Part shown: piece by piece, positions 18,750-27,582 of the stretch | Numbering within the stretch: the first letter of the stretch is position 1 | How the letters are laid out: each line of letters begins with the position of its first letter | Assembly (NCBI RefSeq): GCF_001611275.1 | Contig: NZ_CP015080.1 | Coordinates: forward strand, 496,001-560,000 | DNA: 64,000 bases | Direction: 5' to 3' | Source of the DNA: Desulfuromonas sp. DDH964 | GTDB lineage: Bacteria; Desulfobacterota; Desulfuromonadia; Desulfuromonadales; DDH964 | Notes under the pieces: model-generated | What the model was told of the DNA's origin: nothing | Databases searched by the model: none | What the model saw: the letters and a program-made list of their open reading frames with translations, nothing else | Program-made: the position numbers and the translations under genes

Positions 18750-19357
18750 AAAGGATTGCACGGTTTCTGACCTGGTTCGCGATTCCCGCTCTTGCCGGCT
18801 GCATCTCCCTCGGCGCGCCGACGCCACCGAGCCACTTCTACCTGCTGGGCGCGGCGCCGGCGCCGGTGCCGGCCGGGCCGGTCCAGGGTGAGTTGCAACT
18901 GACCCTGGTAGCCCTTCCCGCCTACCTCGACCGGCCGCAACTGGTGACCCGGCGCAACGAACAGGAACTCGAAATCGCCCCCTTTGAACGCTGGGGCGAG
19001 CCGTTGGCGACGGGGATCACCCGGGTTCTCGCCGCCACCCTGCGCCAGCGGCTGCCGGAGCTGGTGGTGGTCGCCGGGGCCGAGAGCGCCACCCGGGCGG
19101 CGACGGGCCGACTGCAAGTCAGTTTCGATCGTTTTGAGGGGAATCAGGCGAGCGGGCAGGTCGAGCTGGCGGCGCGCTGGCAACTGGCCACCCCTGCCGG
19201 CGCGATCCTGGCACGGGGCCAGGTGGAACTGGTTGCACCCTGGCCCGAGCGCTCGGCGTCATCCCTGGTGGAGGGCTATGACCAGCTGCTGGCCCGCTTC
19301 GGCGGCGAACTGGCGCGCCAGGTCGCCCTCGTCCTGATCCCGGCTCGGGCCGGCTAG
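18746..19357 (+). CDS. ABC-type transport auxiliary lipoprotein (PqiC/DUF330-like)
   Basis: This 203-residue predicted lipoprotein (lipobox LAGC, about C18) belongs by sequence style to the PqiC/DUF330 auxiliary lipoproteins that accompany MCE transporters. The mature N terminus has the typical SHFYLLG segment, followed by a domain with LPAYLDRPQLVTR and ERWGEPL. It probably sits on the inner face of the outer membrane and docks the MCE protein. It overlaps mlaD by 4 bases. Its presence in place of MlaC/MlaA makes this a hybrid Mla/Pqi-type operon. Confidence 0.85.
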   Translation: MKRIARFLTWFAIPALAGCISLGAPTPPSHFYLLGAAPAPVPAGPVQGELQLTLVALPAYLDRPQLVTRRNEQELEIAPFERWGEPLATGITRVLAATLRQRLPELVVVAGAESATRAATGRLQVSFDRFEGNQASGQVELAARWQLATPAGAILARGQVELVAPWPERSASSLVEGYDQLLARFGGELARQVALVLIPARAG

Positions 19358-19519
19358 AGAAGCCCGACCGGCCGGGTTGGCCGCGCTCGTCCGCTCGCGC
19401 AGCTGACCGCTTGCCGCCGGTGGTGACCGCCGGCGAAATGGAATACAATTTCCCCGTATGATCCAGAACCTGATGCAACTCCCCATACCTGGCAGCGGCC
19501 GGAGCCGCGAGGCTGACCA

Positions 19520-20896
19520 ATGAGCGCGCCCGGCGACCTGCGCCAGCTGCTGGAACGGTTGACGGTCCGCGGCGAACTGCACCGGATCGATGCCGCCGTC
19601 GACCCCCGCCTCGAGATCGCGGCGATCATCGACCGCATTTGCAAAGAGCCGGGCGGCGGCCCGGCGCTCTGTTTCGAGAACCCGACCGGCTTCGCGGTGC
19701 CGGTGCTCGCCAACCTCTTCGGGTCAGCGGGGCGCCTTACCCTCGCCCTGGGCGTCCCCGCTCTCGATGAACTGGGGGCCAAACTCGGCGCGGCCCTCGC
19801 CGGCGCCGGCCCCGGCAGCGGCGCGCAGCGAATGGAACGCTGCTTTGCCGCGCCGGCCTGGCAACCGCGACTGGCCGCGACCGGACCCTGCCGCGAGGTG
19901 CAGGGAGGGGCGGACCTGCTCAAGGCTCTTCCCGCCCTGCACTCCTGGCCCGGTGACGGCGGTCGCTATCTGACGCTGCCGCTGGTCTTTACCCGCCATC
20001 CTGAAGGTGGTGCCGCCAACTGCGGCATCTACCGGCTGCAGCTCTTTGATGACGACACCCTCGGCCTGCACCTCGGGCCGCACGCCGACGCCCGCCGCCA
20101 CCTGGCGGCCTGGCAGGAGCGGGGGGAGGCGATGCCGGTAGCGGTCGCCCTCGGCGGACCGCCGGCGCTCCTCCTTGCCGCCGGCCTGCCGCTGCCGGCG
20201 ACGGTGGCGGAGACCAGCTTCGCCGGCTGGTTGCAGGGACGGCCGCTGGATCTGGTGCCCGCGTTCGATCCCGGCCTGGCAGTTCCTTCCCTCGCGGAAT
20301 ATGTCATCGAAGGGGTGGTGCATCCCGGCGAACTCCGCCTCGAAGGTCCCTTTGGCAACCATACCGGCCAGTATGTTCCGGCCGCGCCGGCGCCATTGCT
20401 GCGGGTCGCGCAGGTCAGCCGGCGCCGCCAGCCCCTCTATCCCTGCACCGTCGTCGGGCCGCCGCCGATGGAGGACTGCTGGCTCGCCAAGGTCGGCGAG
20501 CGCCTGCTGCTGCCGCTGTTGCAGCTCGATTGCCCGGAAGTGGTCGACTGGAACCTCCCCATTGAGACGATCTTCCACGGCGCCGCGCTGGTGGCGGCCC
20601 GGGTGCCGGCGAAGGGGGGGCGTGCCCTGCTCGAACGGCTGCGCCGGCATCCGCTGCTGGCCCGTGCCCGGCTGCTGGTCCTGTTCGACCAGGGGGTCGA
20701 CGTCCAGCAGCCGGCGACCTGTTACTGGCAGGCGCTGAACCGGGTTGATCCCGAGGAAGGGATCTGGTCCCGGGACGGCCTGCTCAATATCGATGCCAGT
20801 GACAGCAGGACGGCGCCGGTGGTCGGCGCCGAGCCCGGCACCGCGGCGCGCATCGCCGAACGCTGGCGCGAGTTCGGTTTTTCCACCCCCGATTGA
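19520..20896 (+). CDS. UbiD-family decarboxylase
   Basis: This 458-residue protein is a UbiD-type decarboxylase, which uses prenylated FMN made by UbiX. The N terminus (LRQLLERLTVRGELHRID) and the conserved LEGPFGNHTGQY region with the catalytic glutamate are visible, as is PCTVVGPPPMED. In organisms with the futalosine route, a UbiD homologue (MqnL) decarboxylates the prenylated dihydroxynaphthoate precursor. UbiX and other menaquinone genes lie at 47-54 kb, so that role is plausible but not proven. It is followed 9 bases later by an NCS2 permease gene. No strong ribosome site precedes the ATG. Confidence 0.88.
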   Translation: MSAPGDLRQLLERLTVRGELHRIDAAVDPRLEIAAIIDRICKEPGGGPALCFENPTGFAVPVLANLFGSAGRLTLALGVPALDELGAKLGAALAGAGPGSGAQRMERCFAAPAWQPRLAATGPCREVQGGADLLKALPALHSWPGDGGRYLTLPLVFTRHPEGGAANCGIYRLQLFDDDTLGLHLGPHADARRHLAAWQERGEAMPVAVALGGPPALLLAAGLPLPATVAETSFAGWLQGRPLDLVPAFDPGLAVPSLAEYVIEGVVHPGELRLEGPFGNHTGQYVPAAPAPLLRVAQVSRRRQPLYPCTVVGPPPMEDCWLAKVGERLLLPLLQLDCPEVVDWNLPIETIFHGAALVAARVPAKGGRALLERLRRHPLLARARLLVLFDQGVDVQQPATCYWQALNRVDPEEGIWSRDGLLNIDASDSRTAPVVGAEPGTAARIAERWREFGFSTPD

Positions 20897-20905
20897 GGAG
20901 AGCCG

Positions 20906-22183
20906 GTGCAGTTTCGTTATCAACTCGATGAGATTCCCTCCGGGCGCGACCTTCTGCTCTTCGGCCTGCAATGGCTGGCGATCGCGGTGCCGTCGATTGT
21001 CATCATCGGCGGCGTGGTCGCCCCGCTCCATTTCGCCGCCGCCGGCGCCCAGATCCTTTACCTGCAGAAGCTGGCGCTGGTCGCCGGACTGACCATGGCG
21101 GTGCAGGTTCTCTGGGGGCATCGCCTGCCGCTGGTCGCCGGCCCGGCCGCGGTCCTCCTCATCGGCGTGGTCGCCAGCCGCGCATCCTCGCTCGGGGTGA
21201 TCTACGGTTCCCTCTTTGCCGGCGGCCTGGTCCTGACTCTGCTGGCGCTGAGCGGCCTGTTGCGCCACCTGATCCGCCTCTTCACGCCGCGGGTGGTGGC
21301 GGTGGTCCTGCTGCTGATCGCCTTCACCCTGCTGCCGACCATCGGCAACCTCCTCGTTCATCCCGGCGGCTCCGCCGGCCCCCTCGCCGGACTCAGCTTC
21401 GCCGCCCTCCTCGTCCTGCTCCTCTTTGTCGGCCAGTTCCGCCTGCGGGGGATTTGGAAGGTGACCCTGATCGTCTGGGGGGTGCTCGCCGGCAGCCTGG
21501 TCTGGCTCCTGCTCTATCCCCAGTCCCTGGCGCTCGGCGAACTGCCCCTGCTCGGGCAGCCGTTGCAGGCCTGGGCGCTCCCCGGCTTTGCCTTCGACTT
21601 TGGCGTGCTACTCGCCTTTCTCTGTTGTTTTCTGGCGCTGGCGGTCAACGATCTCGGCTCGATCCAGGCGATGGCCGGGCTGTTGCAGCCGGCGGGGATG
21701 CCGGGGCGGATCCGTCGCGGCGTCCTCGTTACCGGCTTCGGCAATCTCCTCGCCGGCGCCCTCGGCGTCCTCGGTCCGGTCAACTTTTCCCTCAGCCCCG
21801 GCGTCATCGCCGCCACTGGCTGCGCCTCCCGCTACGTCCTTCTCCCTGCCGCTGCCGGCCTGCTCCTCCTCTCCCTTTCGCCCCAGGCCCTCGCCCTTCT
21901 CGGTGCGGTGCCGCCGGTGGTGGTCGGCGCCATCCTCCTCTTCATCCTCTCTTCCCAGGTCAGCGCCGGGCTGCTGGCGCTGACGGCGGGAGACGGTCCG
22001 CTGCGCTTCGAAGATGGCCTGGTGGTGGCGCTGCCGCTGCTGCTCGGCACCCTGGTCGCCTTTTTGCCGTCGCCGGTGGTGGCCGGTTTCCCGCCGCTCT
22101 TGCGGCCGGTGCTGGGGAACGGCTTCGTGGTCGGGACCCTGCTGGCGATGCTGCTCGATTTCAGGCTGGGGCGGGGGCGATGA
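20906..22183 (+). CDS. NCS2-type (xanthine/uracil permease family) transporter
   Basis: This 425-residue protein is very hydrophobic with about 12-14 membrane helices. The N-terminal LLFGLQWLAIAVPSIVIIGG and the later NDLGSIQAMAGLL and GPVNFSLSPGVIAATG match the nucleobase/ascorbate (NCS2) family. The start is a GTG at 20906 placed 5 bases after GGAG. Substrate cannot be told. Tight coupling to ubiD upstream and to an ABC exporter downstream (4-base overlap) is unusual and may reflect co-expression only. Confidence 0.8.
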   Translation: MQFRYQLDEIPSGRDLLLFGLQWLAIAVPSIVIIGGVVAPLHFAAAGAQILYLQKLALVAGLTMAVQVLWGHRLPLVAGPAAVLLIGVVASRASSLGVIYGSLFAGGLVLTLLALSGLLRHLIRLFTPRVVAVVLLLIAFTLLPTIGNLLVHPGGSAGPLAGLSFAALLVLLLFVGQFRLRGIWKVTLIVWGVLAGSLVWLLLYPQSLALGELPLLGQPLQAWALPGFAFDFGVLLAFLCCFLALAVNDLGSIQAMAGLLQPAGMPGRIRRGVLVTGFGNLLAGALGVLGPVNFSLSPGVIAATGCASRYVLLPAAAGLLLLSLSPQALALLGAVPPVVVGAILLFILSSQVSAGLLALTAGDGPLRFEDGLVVALPLLLGTLVAFLPSPVVAGFPPLLRPVLGNGFVVGTLLAMLLDFRLGRGR

Positions 22184-23130
22184 GCGGCCCGGGTGCGGCG
22201 ATGATTCCCGGCGGCGGGGAGCCGGTGGTGGTGGCGGCGGGGCTGCGCAAGGAGTTTGGCGCCTTCACCGCCGTCGATGGTATCTCCTTCGCGATTCAGC
22301 GCGGCGAGTGTTTCGGCCTACTCGGCCCCAACGGCGCCGGCAAGACCAGCACCATCCGCATGCTCTACGGCTACAGCCCGGTCAGCGGCGGCGAGCTGAA
22401 AATCTTCGGACTGCCGCTGGCCGAGCACCTGCGTGAGATCAAGGCGCGCATCGGCATCTGTTCCCAGGAAGATACCCTCGACCCCGACCTCGATGTCCGT
22501 CAGAACCTCCTCGTCTTCGCCCGCTACTTCGATATCCCCGCCAGCCGGGCGCTGCAGCGCAGCGCGGAGCTGCTCAAATTTTTCGCCCTCGACGGCCGGG
22601 CGAAGGCCGCGATCGGTGAACTCTCCGGCGGCATGCGCCGGCGTCTGACCCTGGCGCGGGCGCTCCTCAACGAGCCGGAGCTGCTGATCCTCGACGAGCC
22701 GACCACCGGCCTCGACCCCCAGGCCCGCCACCAGGTCTGGGAGCGGCTCGAAGAGCTCAAGCGCCAGGGTTTGACGATCCTGCTGACCAGCCATTACCTG
22801 GAAGAGGCCACGCGGCTCTGCGACCGGCTGATGATCGTCGATCACGGCCGTATCATCGAGGAGGGGACGCCGCTCGGGTTGATCCGGCGCCATGTCGGTC
22901 GCGAGGTGATCGAGATGGTGGCACCGGGGGCGGAACTGCGGCAGCTGCTGCAGGAGAAGGCTGCCGACTTCGACGACCTCGGCCAGCGCCTGATTGTCTA
23001 TAACCAGCAGGACGACGATCTCTTTCTGCAGCTGGTGCGCGAGCACTGCCGCGACGGCGCCTGCACCTTGCGCCCGGCGACCCTGGAAGATGTCTTTTTG
23101 CGCCTGACCGGCAGGGAGTTGCGCGAATGA
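22180..23130 (+). CDS. ABC-2 type transporter ATP-binding protein (NodI-like)
   Basis: This 316-residue ATPase has Walker A GPNGAGKT at about 49-56, the signature LSGGMRRRLTLARAL, Walker B LLILDEPTTGLDP, and a switch His in LTSHY. The C-terminal ~90 residues form the accessory domain usual in DrrA/NodI-like exporter ATPases. The ATG at 22180 overlaps the previous stop by 4 bases, and its own stop overlaps the next start by 4 bases. Together with the permease it forms an exporter of unknown substrate. Confidence 0.9.
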   Translation: MSGPGAAMIPGGGEPVVVAAGLRKEFGAFTAVDGISFAIQRGECFGLLGPNGAGKTSTIRMLYGYSPVSGGELKIFGLPLAEHLREIKARIGICSQEDTLDPDLDVRQNLLVFARYFDIPASRALQRSAELLKFFALDGRAKAAIGELSGGMRRRLTLARALLNEPELLILDEPTTGLDPQARHQVWERLEELKRQGLTILLTSHYLEEATRLCDRLMIVDHGRIIEEGTPLGLIRRHVGREVIEMVAPGAELRQLLQEKAADFDDLGQRLIVYNQQDDDLFLQLVREHCRDGACTLRPATLEDVFLRLTGRELRE

Positions 23131-23912
23131 GCCGGCCACCCGTCATCACCCGCCGCTTCCTGCGCGTCTGGCAGCGCAACTTCAGCGTCTACCGCAAGAC
23201 CTGGAAGATCAGCTTCGTGCCGCCGCTGCTCGAACCGCTCCTCTATCTCGCCGCCTTCGGCGTCGGCCTCGGCGTCATGGTCGGCGCGGTCCCGTTTCGG
23301 GGCGGCAGCGTCGATTACCTCACCTTCATCGCCCCCGGCCTGCTGGCGGTGACAGTGATGCAGAACGCCTTCTTCGAGACGACCTACGCTTCCTTTGTCC
23401 GCATGTATTACCAGAAGACCTTCGACGGTATGCTCGCCACGCCCCTGGTTCTCGAAGAGGTGATTCTCGGCGAACTCGCCTGGGCGGCGACCAAGTCGCT
23501 GCTGGCGACGACGCTGATGCTGGCGGTAATCGCCCCCTTCGGCCTGGTCGCCTTCCCCGCGGCGTTGCTGGTCCTGCCGCTGGCCCTCCTCGGCGGCGTG
23601 GTCTTCGCCGCCGCCGGCATGCTCTTCACCGCCCTGGTACCGAACATCGAGACCTTCAACCTGCCGGTCTTTCTCTTCATCACGCCGATGTTTCTCTTCT
23701 CCGGTACCTTCTTCCCGGTCGGCAACCTCCCGGAATGGGCGCGGCTGCTGGCGCTGGCGCTGCCGCTGACCCATCTCGTCACCCTGGCGCGGGCGGCGAC
23801 CTTCGGTTTTTATGACCCGCACCTCTGGGGGGGCCTCGCCTATCTCCTCCTCTTCGCCGGGGTCGGGGTGCCGCTCGCCCTGCGCCTGATGCGGCGGCGC
23901 CTGATCCGTTAG
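23127..23912 (+). CDS. ABC-2 type transporter permease (NodJ-like)
   Basis: This 261-residue membrane protein with about six helices is the permease partner of the preceding ATPase. The N-terminal segment (RFLRVWQRNFSVYRKTWK), DYLTFIAPGLLAVTVMQNAF and FLFSGTFFPVGNLPEW match the ABC-2/NodJ family. It ends the coupled block that began with ubiD. No terminator is seen before the next small gene. Confidence 0.9.
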   Translation: MSRPPVITRRFLRVWQRNFSVYRKTWKISFVPPLLEPLLYLAAFGVGLGVMVGAVPFRGGSVDYLTFIAPGLLAVTVMQNAFFETTYASFVRMYYQKTFDGMLATPLVLEEVILGELAWAATKSLLATTLMLAVIAPFGLVAFPAALLVLPLALLGGVVFAAAGMLFTALVPNIETFNLPVFLFITPMFLFSGTFFPVGNLPEWARLLALALPLTHLVTLARAATFGFYDPHLWGGLAYLLLFAGVGVPLALRLMRRRLIR

Positions 23913-24006
23913 CCCTTTTCCTGTAAAGAGAGTAACTTGCATCTTCGCGGCAGCATGATAAGCCTTTAACCAGCACCGCAACCGTCTGCGAAGGAGCCCC
24001 AGCACC

Positions 24007-24231
24007 GTGAAGATCCGCGTCATGTACGACAGGCACCACCAGGATACGGTCAACCCCGAGGAGCTCGCGATCCTCATCGCCGAGCGGCGCATCATCAAGT
24101 TCAAGCGCTTCAGCGGCTGGGTCGATGTCCGCACCGACCCGGTGCGCCGCCAGAAAGGCTCTGCTCCCGGCACCGACCGCCGCAAACAGGCCGAGGACAA
24201 GAAGGGCGACGACCCGGGACCGATTCTGTAG
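24007..24231 (+). CDS. small conserved-looking protein (GSU3473-like, tentative)
   Basis: This 74-residue cytoplasmic protein starts at a GTG at 24007, with GAAGGAG about 11 bases upstream. The N-terminal half MKIRVMYDRHH followed by IIKFKRFSGWVDVRTDPVR is reminiscent of a small family of unknown role seen in Geobacter-type genomes; that recollection was not checked. The C-terminal third is charged and probably disordered. No signal peptide or membrane segment. It stands alone between the ABC exporter and pepN. Confidence 0.65.
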   Translation: MKIRVMYDRHHQDTVNPEELAILIAERRIIKFKRFSGWVDVRTDPVRRQKGSAPGTDRRKQAEDKKGDDPGPIL

Positions 24232-24410
24232 TTCGTATTCCCGCCTGCACCATTCCCCCATATTCACTTTCGAAGGTGAAAAGGTGTCTGTAGAGCCCCT
24301 AGGGTCTGGTTTGACATGCTGCTCCTTGACCTATCCTCCCTTTACAGCAACCGATCCATCCGCTATCTTTCTTCCCTCATCCATCGCCCTTTTTTGACTG
24401 GAGCTTTGCC

Positions 24411-27047
24411 ATGACCACCCCCACCACCATCTTTCGCCATGACTATACCCCGCCCCCCTTCCTGGTCGACGCGGTCGACCTCCGCTTCGACCTCGACCCC
24501 GAGCGCACCATCGTTCGTTCCCGCCTGCAGCTGCGCCGCAACCCGGCCGTGACCGGTACGCCGGCACTGGTTCTTTACGGCCAGGAGCTGGAGCTGGTCG
24601 AGCTGGCCCTTGACGGCGCGCCGCTGGCGGAGAGGCAGATCCGCGTCGATGCCGAGCAGCTGGCCATCGCCGAGGTCCCCGCGGCCTTCGAACTGACGGT
24701 CACCACCGCCATCGCGCCGGCCGCCAACACGGCGCTGGAGGGGCTCTACGTCTCCAGCGGCAACTTCTGCACCCAGTGCGAGCCGGAGGGGTTCCGGCGT
24801 ATCACCTACTACCCCGACCGCCCCGACGTGATGGCGAAATTCACCACCACCGTCGCCGGCGACCGCAAACGCTACCCGGTGCTGCTCAGCAACGGCAACC
24901 CGGTGGCGCAGGGGGAGCTGCCAGAGGGGCGCCACTTCGTCACCTGGGAGGACCCCTTTCCCAAGCCCTCCTACCTCTTCGCCCTGGTCGCCGGCCAGTT
25001 GGTCTGCATCGAGGATCAGTTCGTCACGGCTTCCGGACGTAAGGTGGCGCTGCGCTTCTACGTCGAGGAGCGCAACCGCGCCAAGTGCGCCCATGCCGTG
25101 GCGAGCCTGCAGCGGGCGATGGCCTGGGACGAGGAAACCTTCGGTCTCGAGTACGACCTCGACATCTACATGGTGGTGGCCGTCGACGACTTCAACATGG
25201 GGGCGATGGAGAACAAGGGGCTCAACGTCTTCAACTCCAAGTATGTCCTCGCCCTGCCGGAGAGTGCCACCGACCTCGACTACCAGGGGATCGAGGGGGT
25301 GATCGGCCACGAGTATTTCCACAACTGGACCGGCAACCGCGTCACCTGCCGCGACTGGTTCCAGCTCTCCCTCAAGGAAGGGCTGACCGTCTTTCGCGAC
25401 CAGGAGTTCTCCGCCGCCATGACCAGCGCCGCGGTGAAGCGCATCCAGGACGTGCGCCTGCTGCGCAATGCCCAGTTTCCCGAGGATGCCGGTCCCATGG
25501 CCCACCCGGTGCGCCCCGACAGCTACGAAGAGATCAACAACTTCTACACCATGACCGTCTACAACAAGGGGGCCGAGGTGATCCGCATGCAGCACACCCT
25601 GCTCGGCGCCGCCGGCTTCCGGCGCGGGCTCGATCTCTACTTCGAGCGCCACGACGGCGCGGCGGTGACTGTCGACGACTTCGTCGCCGCCATGGCCGAC
25701 GGCGGCGGCATCGATCTCGACCAGTTCCGCCGCTGGTACAGCCAGGCCGGCACCCCGGTGGTGGCGGCGACGGGGTCCTACGATGCCGCGGCGCGCTCCT
25801 ACACCCTGACCCTGCGCCAGAGCTGCCCGCCGACCCCAGGGCAGCCGGTCAAGGAGCCTTTCCATATCCCGCTGGCAGTCGGCCTGCTCGGTCCCGACGG
25901 CGCCGACCTGCCGCTGCGGCTGGAGGGGGAGGCTCGGGCCGCCGGCACGACCCGGGTGTTGGAGCTGCGCGCGGCGGAGCAGAGCTTTCGTTTCCTCGAT
26001 CTTCCGGCCGCGCCGGTCCCCTCCTTGCTGCGTAGCTTCTCGGCGCCGGTGCGGCTCGACATCAATCTCGACGATACCGAGCTCGCCTTTCTCTTTGCCC
26101 ACGACAGCGACTCTTTCAACCGCTGGGAGGCGGGGCAGCAGCTCGCCGTCAAACTCTTGCTGGACCTGGTCGCTGCGGTCCAGGCCGGCCGCGAGCTGGC
26201 GCTGCCGGAGCATTTCCGCGCCGCTTTCCGTGCCGCCCTCACCGACAGTGCGGCCGATCCGGCGCTGCTGGCCCAGGCGCTGCTGCTGCCGGCGGAAAGC
26301 TACCTCGCCGAACAGATGGAAGTGGCCGACCCGATTGCCATCCACGCCGCCCGCGAATTCGTGCGGCACACCCTCGGCAGCGGTCTGCAGAAGGAGTTGC
26401 AGACCGTCTACATGACCCACCAGGTACCGGGACCCTACCGGCCGGAACCGGCGGCAGTCGGGCGGCGCAGCCTGCGCAACCTCAGCCTCGCCTACCTCGC
26501 CGCCAGCGGCCATCCGCGCAGCCTGGCGCTGGCCGAGCGCCACTATCGCCAGGCCGACAACATGACCGACGCCATGGCCGGGCTGGCGGTCCTCGCCAAC
26601 GTCGATATTCCCGAGCGGGTAGCGGCTCTCGATGACTTCTACCAGCGCTGGCAGGACGACCCGCTGGTGGTCGACAAGTGGCTGACGCTGCAGGCGACCT
26701 CCAGCCTCCCCGGCACCCTGTCCGAGGTCGAGCGCCTCCTCGGTCATTCTGCCTTTACCATGAAGAACCCCAACAAGGTGCGCGCCCTGATCGGCGCTTT
26801 CGCCCACGGCAACCCGGTGCGCTTCCATGTCGCCGACGGCAGCGGCTACCGCTTTGTCGCCGAGCGCATCCTTGAACTCGATCCGCGCAACCCCCAGGTC
26901 GCCGCCCGCCTGGCCGGCGCTTTCGGCCGCTGGCGCCGCTTCGACCCCAACCGGCAGCAGCTGATGCAGGAAGCGCTGCAACAGATTCTCGCCGCGCCGC
27001 AACTGTCCCGGGACGTCCGGGAGGTGGTGAGCAAGACCCTGGGATAG
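24411..27047 (+). CDS. pepN: aminopeptidase N (M1 family)
   Basis: This 878-residue protein is a PepN-type zinc aminopeptidase that removes N-terminal residues from peptides in the cytoplasm. The exopeptidase motif GAMENKG and the zinc motif HEYFH, with the third ligand in LSLKEGLTVFRDQEF, are all present. The C-terminal half is the long helical domain seen in E. coli PepN, with matching total length. No signal peptide. The ATG follows a TGGAG site. It stands alone, with an AT-richer gap after it. Confidence 0.95.
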   Translation: MTTPTTIFRHDYTPPPFLVDAVDLRFDLDPERTIVRSRLQLRRNPAVTGTPALVLYGQELELVELALDGAPLAERQIRVDAEQLAIAEVPAAFELTVTTAIAPAANTALEGLYVSSGNFCTQCEPEGFRRITYYPDRPDVMAKFTTTVAGDRKRYPVLLSNGNPVAQGELPEGRHFVTWEDPFPKPSYLFALVAGQLVCIEDQFVTASGRKVALRFYVEERNRAKCAHAVASLQRAMAWDEETFGLEYDLDIYMVVAVDDFNMGAMENKGLNVFNSKYVLALPESATDLDYQGIEGVIGHEYFHNWTGNRVTCRDWFQLSLKEGLTVFRDQEFSAAMTSAAVKRIQDVRLLRNAQFPEDAGPMAHPVRPDSYEEINNFYTMTVYNKGAEVIRMQHTLLGAAGFRRGLDLYFERHDGAAVTVDDFVAAMADGGGIDLDQFRRWYSQAGTPVVAATGSYDAAARSYTLTLRQSCPPTPGQPVKEPFHIPLAVGLLGPDGADLPLRLEGEARAAGTTRVLELRAAEQSFRFLDLPAAPVPSLLRSFSAPVRLDINLDDTELAFLFAHDSDSFNRWEAGQQLAVKLLLDLVAAVQAGRELALPEHFRAAFRAALTDSAADPALLAQALLLPAESYLAEQMEVADPIAIHAAREFVRHTLGSGLQKELQTVYMTHQVPGPYRPEPAAVGRRSLRNLSLAYLAASGHPRSLALAERHYRQADNMTDAMAGLAVLANVDIPERVAALDDFYQRWQDDPLVVDKWLTLQATSSLPGTLSEVERLLGHSAFTMKNPNKVRALIGAFAHGNPVRFHVADGSGYRFVAERILELDPRNPQVAARLAGAFGRWRRFDPNRQQLMQEALQQILAAPQLSRDVREVVSKTLG

Positions 27048-27582
27048 TCCACGTAAGGGGGGCAAAACAACGTTTCTCCATGCTCGGCTCACTTGATCGA
27101 GCGAAATTTATCCAAGCTATAAATTACCAATTTAGTTGAAAAAATGTTTTGTAACGTCATTTAAGTTTCCGTGGAATTTCGCTCTTGACTTAGCCAGACG
27201 TTGTGTTAGCTTCAAGATGCTGGTTTGCCAGTCCTCTCTCTCGGCAGTGCTCAATCTCCTGATTCGGGCCAGCGCTGTGACACTTCGAATACCGACAAGT
27301 GGTCTATACCCCTGAAATATCCGGTCTCCTGGCTGGGCTTTAGCGAAACGCATCCCAACTATTTTCGACCCCCATTGAAAAATCACCCATCTGGGTGAGT
27401 GACAATGGGGGCCGTGGTGCTATCATGGAATGGCAATTATGTAAAGTCTCTAATGGTGTTGTTGGTCCATTGATTTTACTGGCTCGATTCATTCCCCCTT
27501 GATTTTTGGGAAATCCGGTAGCAGTACGGGCTAGTTTTGGCAGTTTGGGTAGAGGGACTCTATCTAACCAGGGAGGAAAGCG
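27048..27582. other. 535-base gene-free gap, AT-richer than its surroundings
   Basis: This stretch between pepN and a giant lipoprotein gene is visibly richer in A and T than the flanking genes. It holds a nested inverted repeat at 27369-27411 (listed separately). An 84-codon minus-strand frame at 27132-27386 has no recognisable features. The right part (about 27420-27570) probably contains the promoter and leader of the lipoprotein gene; a GGGAGG site precedes its ATG. I looked for a GEMM-type riboswitch, as found before such genes in relatives, and did not see its conserved core. Confidence 0.6.
27369..27411. repeat. nested perfect inverted repeat
   Basis: The outer arms CCCCCATTG (27369-27377) and CAATGGGGG (27403-27411) are a perfect 9-base inverted repeat. 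Between them lies a second perfect 7-base inverted repeat, TCACCCA (27383-27389) and TGGGTGA (27392-27398), separated by 2 bases. It could act as a hairpin, a cruciform or an operator; no T tract follows on either side. Confidence 0.7.

Noticed and set aside
24311..24337. TTGACA ... TATCCT as a pepN promoter
   Set aside because: The spacer is only 15 bases and the -10 match is weak, so it is not listed as a feature.
24363..27092. 909-codon minus-strand frame
   Set aside because: It is fully antisense to pepN, which has all expected catalytic motifs.
27132..27386. 84-codon minus-strand frame in the AT-rich gap
   Set aside because: No ribosome site, domain or neighbour support; kept only as part of the gap description.
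27420..27582. Possible GEMM-type cyclic dinucleotide riboswitch before the giant lipoprotein gene
   Set aside because: The conserved core of that class could not be found by eye on either strand.
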